Assembly (NCBI GenBank): GCA_004123355.1
Contig: SCHM01000003.1
Span: 3,181,058-3,245,057, forward strand
Reading direction: 5' to 3'
Length of the DNA: 64,000 nt
Origin: Amphirosellinia nigrospora
Lineage: Eukaryota > Ascomycota > Sordariomycetes > Xylariales > Xylariaceae
The first letter of the stretch is position 1; the number at the start of each line of letters is the position of its first letter. The position numbers and the translations under genes were made by a program. The notes under the pieces are model-generated. The model made no database searches, was not told the DNA's origin, and was given only the letters and a program-made list of their open reading frames with translations. Below are positions 10,933 to 23,295 of this stretch, one piece after another.

Positions 10933-12811
10933 ATGAGCGACCAATCATCCCACACCCAACCTCAGCCTCAGCCTGATCACGACCTTGTCGACACGCCGAG
11001 CCTTACCTATTTCATTCCCCGCGACACTGATTTTGCCGCCGACCAGGTCTTCCAAGATGGTGGCCCACCCCTCGAGCAGCTTCTCAACTCGATAGAGCAG
11101 CGCGAGTCATTGTTTTTTGGTGAGCCGTCCCCAGACCCCCGTGTTGTCGCATTCTCACCGTGCTCATATACAGACCCCAGATGAATCCGTTGACGTTGTG
11201 CTCGTGCTGGAGATCCCACACGGCGAAGGCGACAGCCCTCAGGCCACGTTAGGGGGGCTTTCCATCTCTCTCGAGTCCCAAATTGTGAACGGACACACCT
11301 CTGATCGCGACGGTTCGCCCGCCTCCGAAGTTATATACAATGGCACTGTGGATGGTTCCGAGGACCCTGCCATAATCATCCACAGCTCCCCCGATAGCGA
11401 TGCAAGCAATAACGAAGACTCTGTGGGCTATCACTATGCAGTATGGAAGAAGTCTGTGTTCCTGAGTCGCCCTAGGATGCGCCTGCAGAGCCCTTCAGTA
11501 GTTTTTGTTGCGACGGCGAGCTTGAGATCTACCCCAGCTCCCTCTCGGATGAGCCGCGGCATGACTACATGCCAAGTGGAATGGCTTCTAGCCTCAACCT
11601 ACTGGAATCATTCGGTAGCGATGCGGCTCTGGGCGGGATAATGCCGCGGCTCTCTGCTCTACGTGTGTCCCGTGTAGCCCCTCTCACGCAACAGGCTAAC
11701 GGCCTCGTACGACCAATCAAGTCATTGTCAAGGCTCTCACTGCGGATATATCCAGCCGTACATTCACGCATAAAGTTCACACATCCGAATACTACCCCAG
11801 CCACCGCTACCGTGATCGCTATGCTCGAGGTTGATTTTACCCCCTTTTTCGATTGCGAGATCATTCTCAATAGTATCACACTCGCTATTCCAGAGGCTAT
11901 AGTGGAGGATCTTACAGGCCAGGCTGGTCTCTCTTTGCCATTGTCCTGCGTCTCGCATGATCATATCACGTTCATATATCGCATTGTCCCAGCCGACACG
12001 GATATAGTCTCGCAAAGCCTAGTGCGGGACTTGAATATCGCAATTTCAGCTACCGCGTTGGTAAATTCTCACACCAAGCCTTGTCTTAGAATGGCTTGGG
12101 CGACAGTGGTTGATTTCACAATTCCTGTGAATCCTGGTACGGGCCAACAATGCAGCCGATCCAGCGCGCGCACCGGCCAAGCCAGCTGTCCATTGGGGTG
12201 ATAACACTACATCCTTTGCATCCCCGTCTATTGTGCGGCCAGATGCTCTGCCGTCTCTCGAAGCATCAACTACGCAGACAGAGGCAGTAGTACCAGAACT
12301 AGGAATTACAGTGACATTCACGACGCCTTCGCCCACTCATAAATTTTAGTAGGAAATGAATTTCTTGGGCGTTTTCGTCGTCAATCAGTCGCCCAACCAG
12401 TCGGCTGCAGCTCGGAAACTCGCCATGGCAGTTATCCCTCGGCGCAGGCGCAATGAGTCACGGGTAACCAGGCCACCGTCCTTGTCTCGGCCATCAGACG
12501 ATCCACATGGGCGTCCCAAATTACCTGGCGATAGTAGTGTGGCAGAGGCTATACTAGATGACAATGTAGTTCATGCCATGCAAAGTAATAGCGTTGTTGA
12601 TAATGCGGAACTTGTATGTCTAAGCGCGGATGTTAGGATCGGGCCCTTACTACCCGGGACGTGTCACGCAGCCGAGCTTAAATTTCTAGCCCTAAAGGAG
12701 GGAATCGTCAGCGTGGATGCCGTTCGAATCATTGACCTTGGTAATAATGAGCATGTAGATATACGAGAACTCCCCAGCGTCATGGTTCAGAACAAGGTAG
12801 GAGTGCTATAA
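10933..12811 (+). CDS. TRS65: TRAPPII complex subunit TRS65-like trafficking protein
   Basis: Trs65 is a fungal TRAPPII-specific subunit acting with Trs120/Trs130 in Golgi Rab (Ypt31) activation. Blocks diagnostic of the family appear in order: LTYFIPRDTDF and LNSIEQRESLFF; after an intron ending near 11172, VDVVLVLEIPHGEGD; YAVWKKSVFLSRPRMRLQSPS; LNLLESFGSDAALGGI, PRLSALRVSRVAP and VDFTPFFDCEIILNSITL; LPLSCVSHDHITFIYRIVP; VVDFTIPVNPG; and near the C-terminus FLGVFVVNQSPNQSA, LDDNVVHAMQ, LVCLSADVRIGPLLPGTCHAAELKFLAL and VDAVRIIDL. The start MSDQSSHTQPQ is the first ATG in frame. Several frame shifts interrupt the reading, including an extra C near 11175 in a C run just after the intron, although flanking blocks stay conserved. 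No domain seems missing. Confidence 0.85.
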
Positions 12812-15800
12812 GTAGAGCACTTCTTTCTTAACGATCCAATAACAAGAAAAATGTCAGCTTCAATCGATTCCCCTTTCGAGCCTGGGCGAATGATTCCTAT
12901 GCAATGTCTACTGTATGCGAATCTCCTAAATTATGCATACGTCTACGAAAGACGCGCACGTGGCCAATGACCCTAAGAGAACGATTAACTAAAGTTAAGT
13001 AGTATCACGCTCACACCTCCTAACCATTTGCAAATTCTTCTTTGTGCTAGCATATGTAGTTGGAGCTGTCGATCTCTTATGTAAATCTAAACTAGATGAC
13101 GCAGATCGTGACGAAGCCAGTATAGCTTAGTTTATTTGGCCCTCTAAATAAAGTTCGACCCAATCGGGTCCACTCTCGTTTTTTTCGAACTAACCGTATT
13201 GATTCTGTCTGACTTCAGCTTTATGAAACTACTGTAGAATGAAATTTCTCAAGCCTTTTTACGACGCTTTCGAAATACCTTCTTTCTCTACACAACCAAT
13301 AGCAACAGGGTAAACAGCCAGTGACCCTTAGAGATCTACACTGTGCGTACCGGAGGACAATACAGAAAGGATCAGCAAGGTCGATCCCAACGGGACGGAT
13401 GTGGATTTTTCACCATCCATGCAAAGATGGATAGATGGTCCCCAATATTGGCTCGAGCGCGGAAATGCGCTCTCCAACTAAGATAGCGCGGTTGACCATG
13501 TCCCAATTACAGATATATTACTATCAAATGTCTACTACAGGCTCTAAAGGTTTGGGCTCTAACAAAGTAGGACCGAGGTTGTTCTTCGGGCGATGTGGTC
13601 ATTCCCTATCCCCGAGGAGGAGGCAACAGGACAGTAGTTTTTACAGGAGCACGACGTATACATCTCATTTATCCACGTGTGTCTCGAATATATACACGTG
13701 GACGTCTAATATATAGAAAACGTGCCATTACACGTGTACTGCGCATGCGCTTTGGCCAGCTCATGCGTCTAGATCGGAACAAGGTACGGTTACGCATCCC
13801 GTATCGTGCACGTTTGTCCCAGATGCAGCGAACAGGTCAAGACGATCACCTACTTGGCACAAACCGATCTAATTACAGCTCACGGCTAGCAGTGACGATC
13901 TTGGGTACTCACCATACTAGGCACACTGGTTCAGGGGATTTACACTCCTAGCTCTGTTTAATGCTTCTATTATGTAATGTTCGAGCTCGCGAGTTCGTGA
14001 TCAATAGCAAAAATAGTGGCAGATGTTAATACTAACGACCGAGGTCGTGGCGATTTCGTGACCAAGGCACACAGCTTATGACTACCTAGTGAACATGAAA
14101 CACGATATCACATTAGCATGGTGATTGGATAATAAGAGTTAAAGTGCGATCGGTAGACCATCTCTTCGGAGAATTACCTTGATATCAGTTACGGAATATT
14201 TTTTATAATTCATGATATGTTCGTTGCTATTTGCAAATAAGGATGTCGTATTAGAAAAGCTATAGCCCCTTCAATGCAACATCACTATGTAATCTGTAAT
14301 GGTCACAAAAACACGCCCTGTTCAGCTCACCGCACTAACTATTCCCTATCTTCTGATTCTCGATTACTCAAACTGTACGCGTCTCATAAGTTCTTTTCGA
14401 GAGGTGACAAACACCCAGCAAAACTGCCAATGAGATGAGCTCCCACTCACAGGATCTACCTACATGACTCAACTCCCCATCCACAATATACTATGAGTAC
14501 ACACCACTAACTTCAAGGCCATTATCAGTCATGTGATATAGTTCGTCTCTAATACGTGATGTAGGCAAGTAACCAAACTCTAGAATGGTCACGACCAACG
14601 AGGTTATTATTCCATGACCTTCCCTTCTAATACTAGGTCCTATCCCTGTGTATGTAATGCATAGAATTTTCGCCCAAGCATCAGATCATGATGTGGATGG
14701 CCAAACCGCTAGGTTAGGAGTGGTTAGGGTCCGCGGAACTTTCCCCGGGTGTGTCCGGGCGGCAGTGGTTGTGCTATTGTGCTATTGTGCATTGACATGT
14801 ATGGGAAGACCCTGGCGAATTCGGCTCCGAAACGATTGGTAGACAGCCTCGAGATGGGCCCTCTCTCGTAAACCTTGTTGCCCTTTCATGTTGAGGGCTG
14901 CTGTGTTGCTAAAGCAGGGATCGGCAAGACTAAACACCTTGGCTCCTGGCTATCTTACCCGTCCGGGGAAAGAAATCACTGGTCTATTTGAAAAGCGTCG
15001 GTTGACCCGTTTAATCCACCTATCTAAGTAGATCATCCGTGCTACGCTACACCTCTGCGCTCGGCCGGATACCCACTTAGTTTGATTGTCTCCTGCGACC
15101 TTGACCACGGCTCACCTCGCCGCAGTATATGTTGTAGTGTATACTAGAAGGACCATTGTTTGCCTCAGATATATTATACGCGTAAAGTGTACTACCAAAT
15201 GTTGCTGCGGGAGAAATGATAGGGTGTGAAAGTAAGTCATAACACTAAATCCTGTAACTACCTCAGTCACTTCACCATACGGTAGTGCTCAAGTGGCTAC
15301 GTTTATACCAACATTAAACTTATGCTGCCCGCATGGCTACGTTACCGTAGTACGACTCGAAGTCGACATGTGCTAGCCAAGTATTGGACGTTGAATTCGG
15401 TTTAGGCCCGGATAAACATAGTTAGTATAAGGCGGTTTCAGGCCAGTCACGGTACCGGGGGGTCGGCCGGTGTAGAAGTGCAACATCACTTGGTCTCGGT
15501 GGGCCAGGTCTGCACAACCTCGAAGCGAGAGTGAACCCTTGGGGTTTACATAGTACACGCTATGCTATAACTGTCGGCCCTTTGTTCTCGTTGGGTTCGA
15601 GGGCACAGATCCCAGCAGGGAAGCGTGTAAACCCCCCGGCACTCGTTGTGCACACTAAAAGTCTTGGTCCTCTTGTGCTGATGGTGTAAGTACAGTAGTC
15701 CGAATTTTTCAAACCAGGCAGGGTGAGTCCAAGAGCATAAACTGGAGACCGTAATATATTTCCCGGCTCTCCCCGTGGACGACTGGGTCCCGATGCGTTG

Positions 15801-15926
15801 CGGGTTTGTTATATTCACCATTCAAGATCCCGCCTTTCGTGCCAGAGCTTATGTCGACTTGGGAGCCACTCCGATGAGCAGTTGAACCCCAGAACCAAGA
15901 TTCACGAGGACAATCGATCGGCCACA
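12812..15926. other. 3.1 kb intergenic region without a recognisable gene
   Basis: I find no coding region supported by motifs or splicing. Short open frames at 13435-13951 and 14648-14842 look like chance. An inverted repeat with three CACGTG motifs lies at 13672-13740. The last ~500 bases (15400-15926) are the presumed promoter of the downstream receptor gene. Confidence 0.4.
13672..13702. repeat. Small inverted repeat with CACGTG cores
   Basis: TCCACGTGT at 13672-13680 is mirrored exactly by ACACGTGGA at 13694-13702, with a 13-base spacer. A third palindromic ACACGTGT follows at about 13730. CACGTG is the core bound by many bHLH factors. Function is unknown, since the nearest start codon is over 2 kb away. 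Confidence 0.5.
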
Positions 15927-17287
15927 ATGTCATATTTCGGGGTCGTGTTGAATGCCGTCAACTGGACGTTAACCGCCCTGGCGCGCTGTTCCTGAGTTTA
16001 CGAGTATACTGCAAACTCAGTCGTGGTCGGGGTTATGGTGGGATGATTATATCTTAATAGTGTCATTTGTAGGTGGATATGAGCATTAGGTTTGGTTTCT
16101 ACATTGCTAACCGTACATCACGACAATAGGCCTGTACTCTTATTGCCGTCGCCTTCATCACAAGCAGCATAATGCTCGGGTTCGCTAATCCAGATGCTGT
16201 GATCGGTGCAGCAGCCGCAACCCAACTACAAATTCACGGCGGCGTTCAGAATGTCTTCTTCTCCTTAGCGAGTGATTTAAGCAAGACATCGTTCGGGTTT
16301 ACGCTGCTGCGAGTGACCGAGGGCCGGATGAAACAAATCGTTATTGTGTTGATCGGCCTCCTCAACATCATATATTTCTTGACGATCATATTTACGTTTT
16401 TGAAGTGTCAGCCAGCCATTTATTCATGGCTACCAGCAGACACTTGCTGGAGCCTCTGGACCTATATTAAATTTGCGATCTTCGGCGGTGGTATGTGTCA
16501 CCATATTTGTTGCTCTTGATGTAGACCTTGTTAATCTTGATATAGCCTTCTCCGCCCTCGTCGACTTTGTCTTCGCCATCATACCATGGTTCCTAGTCAA
16601 GGACTTAAATATGAAGAGGGCAGAGAAACTTGGTGTGGCTATCGCGATGAGTTTTGGTGCTATGTGAGAATCCAACATTTGCGTCGCAGGCCCCTGATCA
16701 TAATCACTAATAGTATTCTAGAGCTGGAATTACTGCCGTTATCAGAACAGTTTTCTTGCCATCCCTTGCTTCGACTGACTTTTCCAGTAAGTTCGATATG
16801 CGGGTTTACGTCCGAAGCATCTACGCAAGCAATTGCTCACCCCTTGTTTAGCTAAAGCCACAACCCTTGTTATATGGTATACCGCCGAAGCTGCCACAAC
16901 GATTATTGCCGCATCGATTCCCGTCTTACGCGCTCTGATCAAAGAACTCAAGACATCAGGCGCTCGGTATTTCAGCGGCGAGAAGTACGCCTCAGGTCAC
17001 ATCGACCCCCTGGAACAAAGGGCACAGGGCGAAGCCAGACGAAGGGCAATGAGTCCAGGAAGGGGGACTCAGTATTTCACACCAGCAGGGTAGTTACGAC
17101 GGTTACTGGCCACTGCAACAAATACCCATCCGATGGTGATACGGGCAGCGACAAGAGCATTCTGGAGGCACATGCCGAGCCGGGCAAGATCATGCAAACC
17201 CAGGAAGTTCGGTTGAGTTATCACGACAGAAGCGACAACGACAGCATGGGCTACGAGATGGACGTTATGGGGCGACGATCAAGTTAG
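15927..17287 (+). CDS. PTH11-type / fungal rhodopsin-fold integral membrane protein
   Basis: This is a seven-helix plasma-membrane protein of the large fungal family with the PTH11/rhodopsin-like domain, often linked to surface sensing. From the ATG at 15927: MSYFGVVLNAVNWTLTAL (helix 1), LRVYCKLSRGRG, then the diagnostic WDDY motif region. After an intron near 16075: FFSLASDLSKTSFGFTLLRV, a hydrophobic helix IVIVLIGLLNIIYFLTIIF, CQPAIYSWLPADTCW, a VDFVFAIIPWFLVKDLNMKRAEKLGVAIAMSFGA helix pair, GITAVIRTVFL, WYTAEAATTIIAASIPVLRAL, and a polar C-terminal tail ending at 17287 with LSYHDRSDNDSMGYE. At least three introns are implied, and single-base breaks occur near 15990 and 16040 and towards the tail. 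Ligand and physiological role cannot be read from sequence. A second, distant member lies at 36364-37676. Confidence 0.8.
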
Positions 17288-18606
17288 TGCATGTTTGACA
17301 TAAGAGGCATAAAAACAAGACTATTTCGACTGATCGAGAGTCAGCTCGATTACTAAGGCTCACGCAACAACGGACATGGGAATGTCAAAGTTAATATTAA
17401 CCCACACATTATGTATATACACTCTGGAGCCTGGCGTTTTAGGTTGAAAGGATATAGCAGATACCTTCGTCGCATTGAGCAACTTGGCTCGCTGAGGCTA
17501 GCCACCAGAAATCTAAAAAGATACCCCTTTCGAATCCAATCGTCCTTTATTCCAGGAACTCAAGTTAAGCGGTTTCACTAGAGCAATTAGAACATATTGC
17601 TAATGCAATTGCTATTACCTCATAGAAACATTCTCCCATGCCCCGATAAATGCCAACAAGCGCCTTGGCTTAGCTTATTTGGGTTTCTAATGTTAGGATT
17701 AAAACATCAAAGCGGTGAATAGCATAACATAGTTTCAGCCAGTCAGGAAGGAAGGGAAGGCAGCACTATGTTTAGATAACATTAAAGCATCATTAGCTCC
17801 GAAACGTGCCTCATAGCTGACCACATACATGCAACAACGCAAACTAGAGCATGCTATAGGCCAAGCCATATTGCAATTATAATCGGTACCGGTTGGTTGG
17901 AAAGCTTCTCTGCGAGGCTTCGCAAGGGCTGCCTGTCAAGGTCATGATGGGCGAGGTGAGGCGAGGTGAGGCGAGGTGGCTGAACCTACTTAGGACTAGG
18001 TATGCATTAATTATAATCCCAGTATTGCACTAATGTCCAGAACTTCCGCCCCTGTTGTTGATGACTGGGTAGTTACCATGCCAAGTTGGGGATACGAAGA
18101 CAGTGTTAGGTTTATCCTCAAGTGAATATGAATAACCTCGCAGAGAGGCCTATTAACTTGCATATCTCAAAGGAGAACTTCTGAATTCTCGACTACGTTG
18201 CCGGCTTCCGCCTAAAACTATACCCCGTCTCGGACCATGTCCCATAGCGCACTCTTGTCCCGGTTCATGTACCAGGGAGCTTTCTCAGTGACGGATTTGT
18301 AATGCTAGTGGCTACACTAGATAAATAGTTGCTGTAGTTTACCCTAAAAGGATGATTAACCTCCTGCATAATGGCATGCAAACCATATGCAATGCCAGCA
18401 ACAGTGAGGCGAGAAGCATGTATTGAGTTATTCGTCCGCCTCCGTTACTCATCATGAAGTAGGTTCATGCCAAGAAGTTTTGGATCCTCCAGAGGCCTGC
18501 GCACGAATCTCTCTTTCCCAGGACATCTAGGGCTCGTTCTAGACCTGTCGGTTCACTTGAATGATGTTACGGATCAATCTGTATGGGGTGAACAGACGAA
18601 CGTCAA

Positions 18607-19130
18607 ATGCCATTAGCGAAACCATCGGCAAGGGCCGCTTCGATAGATGCCAACGCCGAGCAAGACATGCGTGTTTATAATCAAGGACTAGCCTACAGAG
18701 GCCGTTTTACAACAAAGCCCTTTTGCACGACATACTTGACTACACTACAACAAGAGTTTGACGCAGGTGAAGCGGGACCACGGGTTCTGTCCCGAACTCT
18801 TAGTGATGACGGGCTTATGCAGCTCGCCGAAAAAACCAAGCGTGTGCGGAGTTTGGCCATACACTAGGCTTAGCCTATAAAAACCACGCGAGCAGCAGAT
18901 GGACTAGACAGAAAGCAGTTCGACGAACCCAATGGACTCATACTTAGTCCTGTAAACCTATTCTGGAAGCGATTTCGAAGGCATGGAAGATCACATGTCG
19001 GGTTTGAACAGACTCCTAGTGTTACGAGAAGACAGGGTTTCGAGTCAGCTGGGAGAATAGCCAACAATGGAATTAAAAATCATCTTGTTGCCTTTTCACA
19101 GCAAAAGGTGACGTACCAGCTGGCTTTCTA
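18607..19130 (+). pseudogene. Possible decayed coding region, family unknown
   Basis: An 86-codon frame starting MPLAKPSARAASIDANAEQ has amino-acid-like composition. The same frame is open again for about 85 codons after two closely spaced stops (18865-18875), with segments such as FDEPNGLILSPVNLFWKRF. I do not recognise the family, and there is no convincing promoter, start or intron pattern. It may be a degraded gene, or chance in a gene-poor stretch. Confidence 0.25.
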
Positions 19131-21164
19131 ATTCATCTAATGAGTCCGCTTAGTTGTCCACATCATAATGTACTTTTGTTCACTAGGTGGCGCAGTATGC
19201 CCAAGGTAGGCTACTTTACAGTCCACGCTATGTGATGGATCTGGAATCGAGAGTGTATGTTATTGCTTCTATTGACTGCCAGAAGCAACATACAGTACAC
19301 TATAATGCCTTGTATTCAACCTCTCATTAGGTTGATAGCTTACATACAAGACACTTATTAAGCAACCATGTGTAGGTGTAAGTCATGGTCATCAATGTTT
19401 GGCAACAGGTTTAAGACCAGTCCCGTTAGCTAAATTTTATCTGCAGTCAGCCTGTTTAGTTGGTCTAGCAATACCTTGAAAGTAGTGATATATCTCAGAT
19501 GATTTATTTTTGGAGATGCTTTATTTCTATCCTGCCTATTCCATTTACTTATCTATAGATTTAATTAGTTAGTAGTCATGTTAAAGACCTCCTCTCGAAA
19601 AGGTACGGTACGTGCACAGGAAAAAAGGCAAAACAAGTCTTATACTCTGTAGTGTGTGTGTACTTGTCAATTTTAATCTGTTTCCCTAGCTGCATGGTTA
19701 AATTTCTTGACTCATAACGACTGTTTGTCAGCAAAGAATATGAGCTATCTCAGAGATTTGCTGTTACGCCGAAACATTTTGCGTTGCCATGGCATTTAGT
19801 CGTCCTATTTCCTCATATTCCATTAACAACTATTCGAAGCGATGTCGACATACGGCGTCTTTTTGGGGTTGGCGCCGCCCTACGTCCAAAGTTAAGGCTT
19901 GCTAGTATTGTTCAACTTCTTACTAGTCGCATTAATCTGGAGTCTAGTCTAGAGTCGGATAGCCGAAGACACTTTCACGCCGGCACTGAAGTTCCCCGGT
20001 GGCTTGTATATTTTAGATGTACCATGATACCATTTTTCTCTCTCGTATGTAGACACCGGTGTGATAGTCGGAACATATTATAGCTAATATCGTCGACTCC
20101 ATCTGCTTTTGACTCCTAGTAATTGCGATTAATAGGGAGGAACTTCTCTAGGGATAGCCTCTTATAATTCCCGACCGGCTAGACCTCTTACACTAGATTC
20201 TACCTACTTCCTCACCTAGTGCGAGCTTAAGCTTGCCTGCCGGCTATTTTATCAGGCGGCCCTAACGACCACGCAAAAGATGAATGAATATGTTGCCTTC
20301 TCCCACTAGTACTTCTTGAGTCAGTCAGTATGCGTATATCGTATCATTTTCGGAAGCAACTTCAAAAATTCCCCAAATAGGACGCGTATGTTACAACGCG
20401 TCCGTATACTCGCAGTTGATTAGCATAGACTTCTTCAGCTCCGTCCTCGTATTTTAACTAGGCTATTTTACACTAACAAGCTGAATGGCTTAGAATAGTA
20501 CATCATTACGCCTTGATTTACGATGGCTGACAGCCATAAACAGTAATATTACTAGGCGCGAGTGTGTTCAACAGCTACGTGATGTTTAAGTGTCTGCTGA
20601 ATAATCTCGGACGAGATAAGTGAGGTGAGCAGCTGAATGCCAGGCCTATGGAGTTGCGTAATTGTTGTTGCGACACCTTCCCTAGCATGAAGTAGAAGTA
20701 CAATACAGCTAGGGACTAGCTCACGATGGTGCGTAGATTCTTCTATACTCGAAAATCGATGAACGTTCTTAGTGAAGCTAATATCGCATACTATTGAGTA
20801 GTACCATCTAAAAAGAGGTGTCCATGGCGATTCAGTTTCTGTCTGGTCTACAAATAAAGACAGCGCTCCCAAATGGCTATAACATGGTTCATCACTGGTT
20901 AAGACAGGAAATTTACATATCAAGTATCTGATCATGATCATGACTCTATACAGGGGCTACGTTTTCTACCTCCCCGCGTACTCCGAATGATCCGAACAGT
21001 CATTCAAACAGATATATAGACCAGCGATCTTTCATACAGCGGGGTAGGGTGAACAAGATCTTATGGCCCTGTTATGCATATCTGTAGTCACACCACGTGC
21101 TGTATCGACAGAGGTCTCGGTCTCGGTTCCCCCAGGTCTTAGACTGGCTTTTGTTATACTTACT

Positions 21165-21330
21165 TTAAGGTAGAGGAATAGGAACAAGAGATGATGCTTT
21201 CGAGTATATAGACTGAGAATCTCCTGCCTTCAAGGAGACGAGGGATAGACTTCATGGCACCCTTGACTCCACAGACGAATTATTATAATTTGATCTCTTC
21301 CCATGTGCTTGAATACAAGCCCTTATCACT
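21165..21330 (+). repeat. Dispersed repeat, copy A
   Basis: About 165 bases are clearly similar to 34105-34240 read on the opposite strand. Shared elements in order are an AGAGGRATAGGAA block, CTTTCGAGTATATA versus CTTCGGGTATATA, an AAGG-GA-GAG block, and 19 identical bases (TTCATGGCACCCTTGACTC) followed by ACAG, an AAT-rich block and TTGATC-CTTCC. Differences include C/T and G/A changes. A TATA-like element about 48 bases before a shared ATG makes it look like the promoter and start of a duplicated gene. The similarity fades after about 21330, so no product can be named. Confidence 0.55.
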
Positions 21331-22816
21331 GTCCCTTAACGCCTCGAATGATTATTACAGTTCGAATACCTTCCAGTTCCTCGGCGCATCACGCCGTAGG
21401 GATCACCCGATCCATTTCAGTATGCCTGCGTGTGTGTATTTCCCTCACGCTCTGTTTTTGAGATAATCATGTAGATAGCAAACCGGTCAAGTTACCTCAT
21501 GATTAACGCGGGCTATGATGTAACTTGCCAAGAACCGGCTGTTGCTCGTCCACGTCGACCAAAGCTTGCCACATTGGCACAACATTAGGAAACGGGCGTA
21601 ATGTACGCGGTCGTTATTTTTCTTCAACCGATTCGCTCTTTAGATGGAATGGTGGTCGGAATCGAGCCAAGTTATTCAGCACAAATGGCGCGCCAAGTCG
21701 ACGACCATCTACTAAGTTAAAAGCATGACCTCAATTAAACCAGAAAAGGAAAAGCGTTATCATCTCTGATGGTGGCGGTGTGGTGTGCTTAAAGATCATG
21801 GTGAGGTTTGAATCTGCGTCACTGATTTTGAGCCGCAAACGCTGATCACGCTCTGGCGTGCCAGAAAGGGAATACCGACACCCAGCTTGGGGGTTTGACA
21901 GCTTCACACCTTACCCTACCTAGAATAAGATTCACCCTCCTTTTGGATAACAACATAATGATTGAATGATCTTCTTAACTAAGTGAACGTGGTGTGCGGA
22001 TTACATCACTTGGGTATCTAGATCTCTGCTTAGCAACGCACCGGTGCGTTGATTCTCTAGAGTGAGTCGAAAAGTTGTAGATAGCGCATTCAATAGTGTT
22101 GCCGATCAGTTTCCAGGTCATCAGGAGTCTGATCAGGACGCGGCTGGAGAATCGGTGAGGGGCCTCTATCGCTACCTGCTGAACTACCTGCTGAACTGCA
22201 GCATACTAGCAATTCAAGGTTGGTTCAAGCTGTAGAAGGGTCATCCCGCGCGCCATCTACGTAAACAAGCCCACAGCGGGCCGCATGCTATTGGCTGCCG
22301 ACTCCGCCTAACTGCCAGCTCCAGTTTCCCCCAAGAGTGGAGGCCAGGGCGTTCTTGGTACAAGCCTGTACGAAGCCTGGTTTTATGTTGCCGCGACGAG
22401 AGCGAATCGTTTCAGCGCAAACCATGTTAGACGAGTCGAAACCGCCCATCCGACGATGGTGCCGCGCGCAAAACGGCTCTCTCGCGCGCCCAAGGGCGAA
22501 CAATTGGATAATTGTCGCCAATTGTCGCGGCGCACACACGCCAACCCAACGGAATTCTCGGTATGATAGGTATTCTGGCACACCTAAGCTGATTTCTTTG
22601 GGACCCTTACTCTATTCCCGGACAAACCGGATGACGTATGGTGGTTAGGGCCCAACAGCCCACCTTGGACCTTATAAGTTTCGTAGGTACGCAGCTCTTT
22701 GTTTCGAGTGAATCCGTCTTCGACTGTGTAGGTTTCGGAAACTGCATGCGAGGTGTGAGCAGGTTCTCTCTCTTTCTTTCGGGCTTCAAGACTCCTTAAC
22801 ATCAAGTCGGTCCGTC

Positions 22817-22848
22817 TTATTCATCATCATCGTCGTCGTCGTCGTAGC
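22817..22848. repeat. TCATCATC(GTC)n microsatellite
   Basis: A short trinucleotide run of CAT/CGT-type units lies about 150 bases upstream of the small membrane-protein gene, probably in its promoter or leader. Confidence 0.7.
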
Positions 22849-23000
22849 AGCACCTGTGTCCATCATACCAGCAACAAGCAGCTTTCCGCAGATATTATGA
22901 CTATTACTAGGAAGTCTAAATCGGGAGAATCCATCCTCATTCTACAATCTAAACACTCCTCAACACACATCTCATAAACATCAAACCTTCATAAGACATA

Positions 23001-23295
23001 ATGGCCGGCTTCGAAAGCACTCTCGTCACCCGCGATCGTCGCGAGCATCGTCTCCGTCCTAGGCTTCCTTGGAATCACCATCGTCATTGCACTATACTGG
23101 TCTAGCATTGCTCGCCGTATAGCACCGAACCGCTTCGCCGAGCCCATAAGCGAGAAGTCGTGGCCTGCATCGCGCAGCTCGGCCGAGACAGACTCGGCTA
23201 TGATGTCCTCGCCGGGAGCCTCGGCGTCATCCTCACCGAGATCATCTAGAATATCCAATGACCCGGTCCTTCCGAAGGCCATCCTGAGAGGGTGA
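23001..23295 (+). CDS. Small single-pass membrane protein
   Basis: This is a short gene of about 97 codons read from the ATG at 23001 (MAGFESTLVT). It continues, after a one-base deletion near 23031, with a strongly hydrophobic segment (AIVASIVSVLGFLGITIVIA, then LYW) and a basic stop-transfer RR, followed by a Ser/Pro/Ala-rich cytosolic-type tail (SRSSAETDSAMMSSPGASA, SSSPRSSRISNDP) to TGA at 23293-23295. The tail has the composition of a phosphorylated disordered region. A CA-rich, T-poor leader just upstream of the ATG is typical of fungal genes. No family is recognised. An overlapping antisense frame (22989-23315) is rejected because only the plus strand gives a membrane helix and a good start context. 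Confidence 0.5.

Larger units (their letters stand above)
17288..23000. other. 5.7 kb gene-poor stretch
   Basis: There is no gene I can name. Points of note are a (GCGAGGTGAG)-like triplication at about 17947-17980, a possible coding relic at 18607-19130, one copy of a dispersed repeat at about 21165-21330, and a GC-richer island at 22200-22560 followed by the presumed promoter and leader of the small gene at 23001. Much of the rest is A+T-rich with frequent stops in all frames. That would fit repeat-induced point mutation or simple neutral DNA, which I cannot distinguish by eye. Confidence 0.4.

Noticed and set aside
22288-22648. Two opposing frames of about 100 codons in a GC-richer island
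   Set aside because: Both are open because of composition, neither has a domain, and the position fits a promoter region for the gene at 23001.
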